DNA from: Methanosarcina thermophila TM-1
Lineage (GTDB): Archaea > Halobacteriota > Methanosarcinia > Methanosarcinales > Methanosarcinaceae
DNA length: 64,000 nucleotides
Assembly: GCF_000969885.1 (NCBI RefSeq)
Contig: NZ_CP009501.1
Coordinates: forward strand, 1,240,001-1,304,000
Direction of reading: 5' to 3'
Shown: positions 22,660-31,059 of the stretch, piece by piece
Layout: every line of letters begins with the position of its first letter
How positions within the stretch are numbered: the first letter of the stretch is position 1
Position numbers and translations under genes: made by a program
Notes under the pieces: generated by a model
What the model was told of the DNA's origin: nothing
Database searches by the model: none
The model's input: only the letters and a program-made list of their open reading frames with translations

Positions 22660-22904
22660 CCGATATCCTGAAGTAGCCTTTTCTTTTACAAAGGTGATTT
22701 AACAGTTAGAAACTTAAAAAATATTCCTAAAAAATAAGCTCCAATAAAAAATCTCCATTTTATTTTCAAAGTCTCCAAATAATTTTAAGTACCTTTCCTC
22801 CCCAAATTCATATATTAACGATAATATAGTTCTTACTATAGTTTTTACACCCGATTGGAATTGAGTCAGTATTAACTTTTATCAGAAAAAGGAAAGAAGA
22901 AAAC

Positions 22905-23321
22905 ATGTACACAGAAGAGAACAAAGCAATAGTTCGTCAATTTTTCGAAGTAGGACCTTGTAAGGGGGATATAAATGCTGTTAATGAACTGTTATCACCT
23001 GATTTCACTATGCATGTTCCCCTACCTGCTCCAGCGGGAATTGAAGGAATAAAGGAAGTAATTACTACATGCAGGTCAGCCTTCGAGCACCTCAATGTTA
23101 CAATTGAGGATATGGTTGCTGAAGGTGATAAAGTGGTCGCCCGTTTTACAGCTCGAGGCATACATAGCGGCGATTTCATGAATTTACCGGCTACAGGCAA
23201 GCCTATAACCATAACTGGTATAGAGATTTTCCGCATTAAAGATGGTAAGATTGCAGAGTTATGGGGTGAGGTTAACCTACTTGGGCTCATGCAGCAGCTA
23301 GGAATTTTCTCTTCACCCTGA
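22905..23321 (+). CDS. SnoaL-like (NTF2-fold) protein
   Basis: A 138-residue protein of the SnoaL-like/ester-cyclase group in the NTF2 superfamily. It shows the pattern VRQFFEVG...NELLSPDFTMHVP, the GIEGIKEVITTCRSAF helix, VARFTARGIHSGDFMNLPATGKPITITGIEIFRIKDGKI and W in AELWGEVN. Such proteins bind small hydrophobic molecules; the ligand here is unknown. The upstream region has TATA-like TATATTAACGATAATATAG. It stands alone between a pseudogene and a hemerythrin-like gene. Confidence 0.85.
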   Translation: MYTEENKAIVRQFFEVGPCKGDINAVNELLSPDFTMHVPLPAPAGIEGIKEVITTCRSAFEHLNVTIEDMVAEGDKVVARFTARGIHSGDFMNLPATGKPITITGIEIFRIKDGKIAELWGEVNLLGLMQQLGIFSSP

Positions 23322-23452
23322 CCATCAGGGGTTAATCTGATCAGATATTCCAGACAGTTTGAGCAGGATATGGGGTAAAAATAGAAGGATACACAAGAAA
23401 GGAAATGTATAAGCTCAGAGATGAAGTATTTTTCTAATATAAGGGGAGTAAG

Positions 23453-24004
23453 ATGAGACCTACAGTTGACCTAAAAGAGGAACACAAAGCTGTTAAACTG
23501 ATGCTGAGAATCCTTGATGGAATGTGCACAAATATAGAATCCGGGAAAAGTGTTGAGCAGGAGCATCTTGACGGACTGATAGAATTTATGAGAGTATTTG
23601 TTGATAGATGCCACCACACAAAGGAGGAAGCTTACCTTTTTCCTGAAATGGAAAAAGCAGGAATTTCCGGTTCAGGAGAGTTAATAGCCTCACTTAAAAA
23701 AGAACATGAAGAGGCAAGGCAGTATGTCAACAGAATAGAAAAAGCAGCTTCAGAAAAGGGCAATAGAGAATTTTCAGCTATAGTTGAGAATTCGAGAGCC
23801 TATATTCAACTTCTAAATCCGCATATTGAAAAAGAAGACAATAAGCTTTTCCCGATGGCTGACACGCACCTTTCAGAGACTGTTCAGAAAGATTTGCTGG
23901 AACGTTTTGAAGCTGTGGAAATTGAAATAATAGGTCCCGGAAAGCATGAGGAATTCCACAGATGGCTACACGCTATGAGAGATATTTACATTAAACCCAA
24001 GTAA
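23453..24004 (+). CDS. Hemerythrin-like HHE-domain protein
   Basis: A 183-residue four-helix bundle protein. Putative di-iron ligands are His in LKEEHKAV, His-His/Glu in RCHHTKEEAYLFPEME, His in KKEHEEAR and His/Glu in NPHIEKEDNKLFPMAD. Members sense or bind oxygen, NO or iron. In an anaerobic methanogen an oxygen/NO-response role is plausible but inferred. The ATG follows AAGGGGAG. A dispersed repeat follows the stop. Confidence 0.9.
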   Translation: MRPTVDLKEEHKAVKLMLRILDGMCTNIESGKSVEQEHLDGLIEFMRVFVDRCHHTKEEAYLFPEMEKAGISGSGELIASLKKEHEEARQYVNRIEKAASEKGNREFSAIVENSRAYIQLLNPHIEKEDNKLFPMADTHLSETVQKDLLERFEAVEIEIIGPGKHEEFHRWLHAMRDIYIKPK

Positions 24005-24019
24005 GCCGTAGAGCCGCAA

Positions 24020-24160
24020 ACCTTTTAGAAAAAACTGCTTGAGCGCAAGCCTTTTCAAAAAAGGCTTGAGCGAAAACGACGTAACCTTTGGATTTGAGAA
24101 ACTTATCCCTTAGCCCTAAAAGGGTTGCAGAGCAACGGTTTTGATCAAGAGATTGAAAAA
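24020..24160. repeat. Dispersed repeat copy B (inverse orientation to copy A)
   Basis: Contains GCTTGAGCGCAAGCC and CTTTTCAAAAAAGGCTTGAGCG, which also pair with each other to form a hairpin. The 26 bases at 24037-24062 are the exact reverse complement of 4538-4563. Both copies sit immediately after the stop codon of an upstream gene. It could double as a terminator between the hemerythrin-like gene and the convergent ferredoxin-like gene. Confidence 0.7.
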
Positions 24161-24161
24161 A

Positions 24162-24530
24162 TTAACCGTGGATCAGCTTAGGAAGGCAGCGGGTGCAGAC
24201 CCACAGGCTTTGCATGTTGTGCCTGATAGGAAGGAGGTAGCTGATATCTTCACCGGCACCGCAGGAGAAACACTGGATTGAGATATCTCTTTTCTTGGGC
24301 TGAGCCTCTGCTTTCTCCCGGTCAAACTCGACAGTGTGTCTCTCTTCGATCGATATTGCGCCTTCTGGACAGACCCCTATGCAGAAACCCATACCGTCGC
24401 AAAGTTCTTCAGATATGACTTTTGCTTTCCCATTAATGATTTCAATAGCACCTTCGGCGCAGGGCGCAACACATTTTCCGCAACCTGTACATTTTTTTTC
24501 GTCAATTTTTATTATCATTCGTTTTACCAT
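24162..24530 (-). CDS. Two-[4Fe-4S] ferredoxin-like protein with an extra C-terminal cysteine domain
   Basis: A 122-residue iron-sulfur protein. The first ~60 residues form a bacterial-type ferredoxin: CTGCGKCVAPCAEGA and, with altered spacing, CDGMGFCIGVCPEGA. In the second motif the usual second Cys is replaced (C-x2-M-x2-C-x3-C), so the second cluster may be [3Fe-4S] or absent. The C-terminal ~40 residues add CFSCGAG and VCTRCLPKLIHG, possibly a metal or further Fe-S site. It is likely an electron carrier or a subunit of a larger redox enzyme; its partner is not in the neighbourhood. Confidence 0.85.
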   Translation of the reverse strand: MVKRMIIKIDEKKCTGCGKCVAPCAEGAIEIINGKAKVISEELCDGMGFCIGVCPEGAISIEERHTVEFDREKAEAQPKKRDISIQCFSCGAGEDISYLLPIRHNMQSLWVCTRCLPKLIHG

Positions 24531-24596
24531 TAAATCGATCCTCTCTCAGGATTTTTCTGTTAAAAATTGTTTGATATGTATATCTAAAGACAGGAC

Positions 24597-25052
24597 TCAA
24601 ATGTCGTCCATCGATAGTTGCATTCTGAGGTCCGGCAAATAGCCTTCCCTGTGCAGCAATTTTTTATAATCGTTAACTAATTTGCACATTTTACGGGTAT
24701 AATCTATGAGATCCGTACCTGTTCCCCCCTTGAATAATAACTTCTCAGTTTTTTCCAGAAGCTCCGGATAAATAAGTACCAGTTCTTCTTTTGTGTGTAA
24801 CAGCAGGGCTGAGAAGTCCCTGTGAATACTCATGCTTCTCTGGAGAAGTTCCAGATCCAGAGTGTTCTGGGAAAGATAGTCTCTGAATTTTGTATAAGCG
24901 TAAAAGTTTGCAATATTATGGTTTAAAGAACTTAGAATTGAATATAGGATATTTCCCGTATTTGGAAGGGGAATATCCCGAAGTTCAAGGTCTGCACCTT
25001 CGTAGTTCTCATCATCTTCAATTCTCCGATCCCCAGTGATATCACGGCTCAT
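24597..25052 (-). CDS. Conserved-looking hypothetical protein
   Basis: I do not recognise this 151-residue protein. It starts with an acidic stretch (EDDENYEGADLELRD), then is predicted mostly helical (ILSSLNHNIANFYAYTKFRDYLSQ; IHRDFSALLLHTKEELVLIYPELLEKTEKLL). There is no signal peptide, membrane segment or Cys motif. It is transcribed in the same direction as the ferredoxin-like gene, 66 bases upstream of it, so the two may form an operon. Coding status is supported by length and composition only. Confidence 0.6.
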   Translation of the reverse strand: MSRDITGDRRIEDDENYEGADLELRDIPLPNTGNILYSILSSLNHNIANFYAYTKFRDYLSQNTLDLELLQRSMSIHRDFSALLLHTKEELVLIYPELLEKTEKLLFKGGTGTDLIDYTRKMCKLVNDYKKLLHREGYLPDLRMQLSMDDI

Positions 25053-25385
25053 ATTATCGACCTTGGCATATTTCGGCGGATTCTATTCACAAGTTAATTT
25101 TTTAAACTTGTTTAATTTCGTTAAAAGATAGTTTATTTTTAAAAAGCAATGTTCGCAATGCGTTCCCCTAAAAACTATATCTGCAAAAAGCTTCACTCTA
25201 GGTGAACCCCATGTTTCAGTCTCGAAATTACTTAATTTACAGGAACTCAGGGCGCAGAATAGTTTTTATCCACAATAGTTTTATCTTTACTCCCCTGCGT
25301 TGTCTTCTAGTAAGCATGCGTGCTGCTAGTTGTATATTATGTTGCTAGTTGCATATTAGTAGATTATTAATAGGTAAATCAATTT
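25053..25385. other. Intergenic region without a recognisable gene
   Basis: AT-rich DNA of about 330 bases. Near 25320-25360 the short motif GTTGCTAGTTGYATATTA is repeated imperfectly. I see no gene or structured RNA. Confidence 0.4.
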
Positions 25386-25730
25386 TCAATGATGTGTGCC
25401 TTCAACAATTTCTATGCCTGCGTCTTTGATCGTTTTTCTGATACTATCAAGGTTTGGGCATTTAGGGTAACTATCTTCCATAAGCATACAGGAGCTGAGA
25501 TGCACAGCATTTAGCCCATATTTTTTCAGGGTGTTCACCAGCCGGTAAACTCTCCTGCCCGAGCAGCCCCCACATGTGAAAAATGCTATCATCTGCGTAT
25601 CCGCATCATAACCCTCAAAGCTGGATTTTCTTTCATTGAAAGCTTTGAAGCAGCCCACTCCGGGGCAGGTCTCCGAGACCAGTTCACAGCGGACAACAGC
25701 TATCTTTTTCGGTTTTGTTTTTTCGGTCAT
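25386..25730 (-). CDS. CGGC-domain protein
   Basis: A 114-residue protein of the CGGC family, small predicted metal-binding proteins of anaerobes. It has IAVVRCELVSETCPGVGCFKAF near the N-terminus, the name-giving FFTCGGCSGRRV, and a C-terminal HLSSCMLMEDSYPKCP. The function of the family is not established. It lies 20 bases downstream of a cupin gene on the same strand, so they are probably co-transcribed. Confidence 0.88.
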   Translation of the reverse strand: MTEKTKPKKIAVVRCELVSETCPGVGCFKAFNERKSSFEGYDADTQMIAFFTCGGCSGRRVYRLVNTLKKYGLNAVHLSSCMLMEDSYPKCPNLDSIRKTIKDAGIEIVEGTHH

Positions 25731-25750
25731 CTTTACACATTCCAGTTGTC

Positions 25751-26089
25751 TTACAGCAGGCGCGAAGCCTCGGTTTGCCTTGGAGCTTTAACAACCAGCA
25801 CTCTGAAAACCTCATTTCCAGGATTCACAAGGCGGTGAGGAATTTTAGCAGGACTTTCAATCAACATATCCCTGCTGACTTCCTCTGTTTCATCCCCAAT
25901 CTCAACTATTCCTTTTCCTTCAAGCACGTAAAAAAATACATCTACTGGTGTTATGTGTTTCTTTAACGCTTCTCCAGGCTTGAGTTCTATATGTACTGCC
26001 TGCGCGTTTTCGGTATCATAAAGCATCCGGACGCTCACATTGTGGGGGTTCGGCTTTTCAGGTGAAGATTTCATCTCAGTAATTTTCAT
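25751..26089 (-). CDS. Small cupin-domain protein
   Basis: A 112-residue single-domain cupin. The first cupin motif is VHIELKPGEALKKHITPVDVFFYVLEG, and the second is IESPAKIPHRLVNPGNE. The first His of the usual HxH pair is replaced, so metal binding may be atypical. Small cupins act as metal-dependent isomerases, dioxygenases or sensors; the substrate here cannot be told. It is the first gene of a two-gene unit with the CGGC protein. Confidence 0.85.
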   Translation of the reverse strand: MKITEMKSSPEKPNPHNVSVRMLYDTENAQAVHIELKPGEALKKHITPVDVFFYVLEGKGIVEIGDETEEVSRDMLIESPAKIPHRLVNPGNEVFRVLVVKAPRQTEASRLL

Positions 26090-26463
26090 CTATTTTCCCC
26101 TTTTGACCATAATTTGTATTTCCCAGCATTAAATCAAGATAGCCTGCACCAGATTTTCAGGCTAATTTTTGATTACTTATCACTTTTATTGCTATATTAC
26201 TTATCAATTGCTCTTTTTCCCAGCATATCCAATTCTAATATCTGCCCATATATGCCTGGACATAGGCTTTCATATTACCTCAGAACTTCATATTACTCCA
26301 AGAGCCAATTTTGGAGAACTGGTAACAATTTTTGCCCCTAGAACCCCGGATAAGATCTGGGGTTAAGGGTGCTTACATAAGGAACATTTTAACTGGAGCA
26401 TTCCGTTCTTCTAAAGACGGCGAGAAGCAATTTAAGCGATATAGAAGTTAATGAATGCTGGGT
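26090..26463. other. Intergenic region without a recognisable gene
   Basis: About 370 bases between two minus-strand genes. Short open frames here have no family resemblance or ribosome-binding sites. The cupin promoter is expected in the first ~100 bases; the repeated ATTACTTATCA / CATATTAC words near 26170-26300 are low-complexity. Confidence 0.4.
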
Positions 26464-27123
26464 TTACAAGCCTACCTGGGTTTTGAAATTCTCAAGACCT
26501 ATATCTTCAATGAACCTCCCAAGTCTCTTTTTCGTACCGGAGCTCTTATAGAAGTTAATAATTCTATCAATTGTCTCAAGAACCTCTTCTTCTGACAGTT
26601 CCTTTGCGACAACCTCAGCAAGCCGTGGAGTCGCGGCTGCAGAGCCTCCAACCATTAAAGTATATCCTTTAGCAGTGCCCATTACCCCTATATCTTTGAT
26701 GGCAGGCTCGGCACAGGAATTAGGACAGCCGGAAACAGCCATTTTCATTTTGGAAGGCATGGGCATTCCGTGGTACTTCTCATCCAGTTTAAGACCCAGA
26801 CTTACAGAGTCCTGTTTTGCCTGCTTGCAGAAAGTCGTTCCCGGACAGAACTTCACGCTTCTTACACAAAGCCCTATAGCTGCGCCGGGCTTCATATCAA
26901 GCTCAGCCCACACATTGTCAAGGTCTTCTTCTTTAAGCCCCACGATTGCAATCCTCTGGGCGGAGGTCACCTTGAGGGCAGCAGCCCCATATTTTTCCGC
27001 AACTTTAGCGATTTTCATGAGGGTTTCCGGCTCCACAATTCCTCCTGGAAGGTGGGGAGCGATTGCATATGTTTCACGGTCTCTCTGAACGATTGCACCT
27101 TTTTCCGGTAAATTGTCTTTCAT
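26464..27123 (-). CDS. Small siroheme/[4Fe-4S] sulfite-reductase-like protein
   Basis: A 219-residue protein with the nitrite/sulfite reductase half-repeat. The siroheme-[4Fe-4S] ligands CPGTTFC (C-x5-C) and SGCPNSCA (C-x3-C) are intact, preceded by the ferredoxin-like domain (APHLPGGIVEPETLMKIAKVAEKYG...VTSAQRIAIVGL). It matches the small dissimilatory sulfite reductase-like proteins of methanogens, much shorter than catalytic DsrA or NirA. Roles in sulfite or nitrite reduction or in siroheme handling have been proposed; the substrate is not shown here. It is divergent from an HxlR regulator with inverted repeats between them. Confidence 0.9.
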   Translation of the reverse strand: MKDNLPEKGAIVQRDRETYAIAPHLPGGIVEPETLMKIAKVAEKYGAAALKVTSAQRIAIVGLKEEDLDNVWAELDMKPGAAIGLCVRSVKFCPGTTFCKQAKQDSVSLGLKLDEKYHGMPMPSKMKMAVSGCPNSCAEPAIKDIGVMGTAKGYTLMVGGSAAATPRLAEVVAKELSEEEVLETIDRIINFYKSSGTKKRLGRFIEDIGLENFKTQVGL

Positions 27124-27195
27124 GGCTGATCTTTCCGAACTTTATGGATTTTTCTGATATATTATATAGACAGATTTTATAAAATGTCAATTATA

Positions 27196-27240
27196 ATAGT
27201 ATCTTTTTGATACCAGTATATTAGAGATACTAATTTATAT
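27196..27240. promoter_or_regulatory. Inverted repeats in the divergent siroheme-protein/HxlR promoter
   Basis: GTATC-TTTTT-GATAC (27199-27213) is a perfect inverted repeat, and AGTAT (27215-27219) pairs with ATACT (27227-27231) right beside it. They sit between the two divergent start codons (27123 and 27266), overlapping the AT-rich promoter region. An HxlR-type dimer binding here would control both genes. Confidence 0.6.
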
Positions 27241-27265
27241 ATAAGGCAGTTTCTATGTTTATACT

Positions 27266-27622
27266 ATGAAAGACTGCACAGTCTACAAGACTATGAATAT
27301 CATCGGGAAAAGATGGACTATCCATATCCTTCTGGAACTGCACAAAGGAGAAAAAAAGGAAAAGCGCTTTAATGAGCTCAAAAGGAAACTCGGCTACATA
27401 ACCCCTAAAATCCTTTCAGAAAGGCTGACCGAACTGGAAATCGAGGGCTTGGTTGCAAAGAGAGTTGACGACTCAACAAAGCCTCCGAAATCCGAATATT
27501 ACCTGACCGAAAGCGGGATGGATTTCGTGAAAATAATACAGGCGATTAAACGCTGGGGGCTTAAGTGGAAGTTCCAGAATGAAGAGTGCGAGAAAGCCAT
27601 TTGCATGTACTGTGACCACTGA
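27266..27622 (+). CDS. HxlR-family transcriptional regulator with a C-terminal Cys cluster
   Basis: A 118-residue winged-helix regulator. The HxlR signature is clear: MNIIGKRWTIHILLELHKG, FNELKRKLGYITPKILSERLTELE, GLVAKRVDDSTKPPKSEYYLTESG. The C-terminus adds ECEKAICMYCDH with three cysteines, suggesting a thiol or metal redox switch. It probably controls the divergent siroheme protein and itself through the inverted repeats between them. The start ATG 27266 is preceded by a TATA-like region but no strong ribosome-binding site, so it may be leaderless. Confidence 0.92.
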   Translation: MKDCTVYKTMNIIGKRWTIHILLELHKGEKKEKRFNELKRKLGYITPKILSERLTELEIEGLVAKRVDDSTKPPKSEYYLTESGMDFVKIIQAIKRWGLKWKFQNEECEKAICMYCDH

Positions 27623-27649
27623 GCCAGGGTTGCTGAAAAATAAATGAAG

Positions 27650-27815
27650 ATGGAAATTTGTATATCTTCTATCTTTTGGAAGGAAATAAAAATAGGAAAC
27701 ACAGAAAGATAGAAGACTGAGAAAGATAAAAGGAACAGAAAGATAGAAGGAACAGAAAAAGAGAAGACACAAAAAGATAGAAGATATACAAAGATAGAAG
27801 ACACAGAAAAAATGG
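27650..27815. repeat. Purine-rich degenerate tandem repeat
   Basis: The motif ACAGAAAGATAGAAG and close variants are iterated roughly eight times on the plus strand, with nearly no pyrimidines. Open frames on the other strand (Phe/Leu/Ser-rich) come from this composition and are not genes. Confidence 0.75.
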
Positions 27816-28009
27816 GAATAGAGATTCCATGCTTTAAGTTTTTTCTGATTTCAGTCCTTTAAGGTTCTGCAACGAGTTTTTCCTTGCCTTCTTGCACTTA
27901 CCATGCTTTCCCTGTTTTCAAGGATTATGGAGCCAAAATTTATAGGTGCAAGTATTTAAGCTCAGAGCTATAATCTGCATATGATATGCAATTATTCGGA
28001 AGGGCGTAA
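27816..28009. other. Leader of the acyl-CoA synthetase alpha gene
   Basis: This, with the repeat before it, makes up the 387-base gap after the HxlR gene. TATA-like AAAATTTATAGG near 27935 and GATATGCAATTATTC before the GGAAGGG ribosome-binding site suggest a promoter within 80 bases of the start at 28010. No gene is seen. Confidence 0.4.
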
Positions 28010-29377
28010 ATGACCACTAAAGAAAATATTGGTTTTTTCTTCAAGCCCGAGAGCATAGCCCTGATAGGAGCGTCACCGAATCCTGAGAAGCTTTCCTATA
28101 CAATCCTGGAAAATCTCCTGAATATGGGATTTCAGGGAAAGATATATCCCATAAATCCAGGCTACCAGGAGATCAGGGGACTTAAATGTTATCCAAATCC
28201 TGGGGAGATAGAGGACAGAATCGATATAGCAATTTTTGCAGTACCTGCATCTATTGTTCTTGAGATTCTTGACGGACCTGTTGAGAATATAAAAGGCGCC
28301 ATAATTATCAGTTCCGGGTTTCGGGAAATTGGACCCGAAGGAAAGGAAATGGAAACTCGCCTGAAAGAAATTTTAGATAAGAAAGGTATTCGGGCTATGG
28401 GACCAAATTGCCTTGGGATCTACGATACAGTTTCAAATGTAGACACATTTTTTATAAAAAGCGATAAGGTCGAAAGACCTGCCAGGGGTGGGGTCTCCGT
28501 GCTTACTCAGAGTGGGTCCTTTGCCGCTATGATTATGGACGAGCTGGCAAACGAAGGAGCAGGGGTCGCAAGGGTGGTAAGCTATGGAAATAAAGTTGAT
28601 GTGGATGAAAGTGACTGCATCGAATTCCTGACAGACGACGAAGCAACAAAAGCCATTGCACTCTACATCGAGTCTGTAGGAAACGGACGCAAGTTCCTTG
28701 CTGCTGCTTCCAGATGTGTGCAAAAAAAGCCAGTGGTAGCTCTCAAAGTAGGAAGGAAGGAACCAGGTGCAAGAGCAGCCAGTTCCCATACTGGCGCTGT
28801 CAGTGGGAGATATGAAGCCTATGAAGCCGCTTTCAGAAAAGCAGGTATAATAGAAGTGGAGAGTTATGAGGAGTTAAAAGACGCCTGCAAAGTACTGAAC
28901 AGGTATTCTCTGGCTGAAGGAAAAAGAGTCCTCATTATAACTGACGGGGGAGGAATAGGAATTTCCATTGCCGATGCATGTGAGGAGGCAGGGCTCAGGG
29001 TTCCCGAAATCCCAGACGAAGCTGTAAAGAGGTTAAAAGAGAAGCTTCCTGTTTTTGCTTCCGTAAAAAACCCTATAGACCTGACAGGCAGTGTAAGGGA
29101 TGAACATTACATTTATGCTCTTCAGGAAGCTTTCAGGGAAGGTTACGACCTTGCAATCGTTAGCCTGCTCTGGGGTCCCCCTCTTCTTACCCCAAAGATT
29201 GCGGAGAAAATTCGGGACTTTGCGGATAGCTGCGGAAAACCAATCCTTATCTGTTCTCCAGGCGGGAAGTTCAGCCGGGAAATGGCTTCAGCTCTTACTG
29301 CCACCGGAATGCCAGTCTTTTTTACCCCGGATAGTGCAGTCAGGGCAGCAAAGGTGTTGTGCGGAGGAATAAAGTAA
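28010..29377 (+). CDS. ADP-forming acyl-CoA synthetase (acetate-CoA ligase) alpha subunit
   Basis: A 455-residue alpha subunit of the NDP-forming acyl-CoA synthetase family, which makes ATP from acyl-CoA, ADP and Pi or the reverse. It has the N-terminal CoA-binding Rossmann domain (IALIGASPNPEKLSYTILENL; IIISSGF; GPNCLGIYD) and two ligase domains (LTQSGSFAAMIMD). The catalytic phospho-His is His260 in ASSHTGA. It lacks the ATP-grasp domain; a separate matching beta subunit gene is at 51629. GGAAGGG precedes the ATG. Confidence 0.93.
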   Translation: MTTKENIGFFFKPESIALIGASPNPEKLSYTILENLLNMGFQGKIYPINPGYQEIRGLKCYPNPGEIEDRIDIAIFAVPASIVLEILDGPVENIKGAIIISSGFREIGPEGKEMETRLKEILDKKGIRAMGPNCLGIYDTVSNVDTFFIKSDKVERPARGGVSVLTQSGSFAAMIMDELANEGAGVARVVSYGNKVDVDESDCIEFLTDDEATKAIALYIESVGNGRKFLAAASRCVQKKPVVALKVGRKEPGARAASSHTGAVSGRYEAYEAAFRKAGIIEVESYEELKDACKVLNRYSLAEGKRVLIITDGGGIGISIADACEEAGLRVPEIPDEAVKRLKEKLPVFASVKNPIDLTGSVRDEHYIYALQEAFREGYDLAIVSLLWGPPLLTPKIAEKIRDFADSCGKPILICSPGGKFSREMASALTATGMPVFFTPDSAVRAAKVLCGGIK

Positions 29378-29458
29378 GTTAAGCCCGATTTGAGCCGAAA
29401 AATCCTGAACAACCGGGGACTTAAAAAGTTAAAGGATGAGAATAGAACTACATGGCGG

Positions 29459-30592
29459 TTACGAAAAATCCGGAGCCGAAGAAAAGATCGACCACCGCCT
29501 GTATTCCATGGCTTGCTTAACTCTTTCCACAGCAAGCTGGACTGCAGCTTCCCTTGGCAGGATTCCTTTTGTTTTTGCAGCTTCCAACACCTGAGCCGTA
29601 TTGTTCCTCACTTTCTCTTCAATTGCCTCAAAAGCTGCGTGCCGGGTAGCTCCCTGATACTCAGACGCCGCACAGATTACGCCGCCTGCGTTTGCGATAA
29701 AGTCCGGGACATAAAGAATACCGGCTTCATAGAGGAGTTTTTCAGCTCCTTCTGTAATCGGTATGTTTGCTCCTTCAATAATCAGTTTAGTATTCAGAAG
29801 ATGGACATTGCTCTCATTGATTATATCTGGACGGGCTGCAGGAATCCATATGTCACAGGGGATGGAGATAACTGCATCTCTGTCAAGCTTTCTCCCTTCA
29901 GGATAGTCATGTACACTTTTTCCTTCATTCTTAAGCCTTATAAGGGCATCTACGTCAAGCCCGTCTGGGTTGTAAACTGAGCCGCGGGAATCGGCAACTC
30001 CTACCAGAACAGCTCCACTACTGGTAAGGAAACGAGCAGCGTGCATCCCAACTGCCCCAAAACCCTGAATAACTAAACGAGCTCCATTTAGCTCAAAATC
30101 ACAGTATTGAAGCGCTACCTCGGTAGATTTTGCAAGCCCCCAGCCTGTAGCCCCCACTTCATCAAGAGGAATTCCTCCAGCCCCACAAGGAAGCCCTACT
30201 GCCCTTCCGATCTCATCTTTTATGCATGCCATACAGAACTCGTCAGTTCCCATATCAGGGGCGAAAATGTATTCCTTCGTGTATCTTAAGGCACTGGCAA
30301 GCGTTCGAAGTTTCTGGATTTTCTTTTCCTGCGGCATCCGGGGGTCACCATAAATGACAAGTTTACCGCCCCCGAAAGGAATGTCTGCAGCTGCATTCTT
30401 AAGGGTCATGGCTCTTGCAAGCCTGAAACATTCTTCAGCACTCACATCAGGAGCCATACGGACCCCTCCAAGAGCAGGTCCCCGGGCGATGTTATCCACT
30501 ACAAGAATCGCTCTAAGGTCAACTGATGGTTCATAGATATGGATGATTTTAAATGGTCCAAGCTCATCCGCAAATCGGAACATGTCTTCCAT
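29459..30592 (-). CDS. Glu/Leu/Phe/Val dehydrogenase family protein
   Basis: A 377-residue NAD(P)-dependent amino-acid dehydrogenase. The N-terminal catalytic domain has GPALGGVRM, the glycine-rich Lys loop PFGGGKLVIYGDPR and FAPDMGTDE; the nucleotide domain has IQGFGAVGMHAA. The GGGKLVIYGDPR loop and the short length (GDH is ~415) resemble leucine/phenylalanine dehydrogenases, while the rest is closer to glutamate dehydrogenase. Substrate is therefore open. It converges on the acyl-CoA synthetase gene with 81 bases between them. Its end overlaps no other gene. Confidence 0.9.
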   Translation of the reverse strand: MEDMFRFADELGPFKIIHIYEPSVDLRAILVVDNIARGPALGGVRMAPDVSAEECFRLARAMTLKNAAADIPFGGGKLVIYGDPRMPQEKKIQKLRTLASALRYTKEYIFAPDMGTDEFCMACIKDEIGRAVGLPCGAGGIPLDEVGATGWGLAKSTEVALQYCDFELNGARLVIQGFGAVGMHAARFLTSSGAVLVGVADSRGSVYNPDGLDVDALIRLKNEGKSVHDYPEGRKLDRDAVISIPCDIWIPAARPDIINESNVHLLNTKLIIEGANIPITEGAEKLLYEAGILYVPDFIANAGGVICAASEYQGATRHAAFEAIEEKVRNNTAQVLEAAKTKGILPREAAVQLAVERVKQAMEYRRWSIFSSAPDFS

Positions 30593-31020
30593 TTTAATTT
30601 TATCTCCTGTTTTCTCAGTCTTAATTTCCTTTTACTTATGATCTTCTTACTTTTTTAATACTTTACTAATTATTCATTACTAAATTACTTACGTTCGCTG
30701 CCTGTATCTAGAAGACAATACTATAATTAAAGCTAAAAGTTCTGTAAATGATCGCACGAATGTATAGAAAGCTGATTTCTGTAGATATCAGAATTTATAT
30801 AGCCTTTTTACTATAGTTATTAAATTTTTCTATGAGGTTTATAGCATCTTTTACTATAGTTATTAAATTTTCCGACAGTAGGTCAGGACTTGGTCTCAGG
30901 ACAAATGTTTCAATAACTGAATAAAGTAACGTGAGATTGGTAATATTAAATATATTTTTCAAGAGAGACTGTAAGAAGATTTAATCATCTTTATCTTTAC
31001 TCAATTGCAGTCATCTGCAG
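30593..31020. other. Intergenic region with a direct repeat
   Basis: About 430 AT-rich bases with no gene. ATAGCCTTTTTACTATAG and its continuation TTATTAAATTTTTC at 30799-30830 are repeated with small changes at 30841-30873. The dehydrogenase promoter must lie at the left end. Confidence 0.5.
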
Positions 31021-31059
31021 GTGAAATGGGGAAAAATCGGAAGAAAGGGGGTTACCGGT

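Noticed and set aside
27473-27804. Minus-strand hydrophobic open frames that look like membrane proteins
   Set aside because: They arise from the purine-rich repeat read in reverse and are not supported by start signals.
29390-29980. A 196-codon plus-strand open frame opposite the amino-acid dehydrogenase
   Set aside because: It is antisense to a clearly conserved enzyme and has a Cys/Phe/Ser-biased composition typical of a shadow frame.
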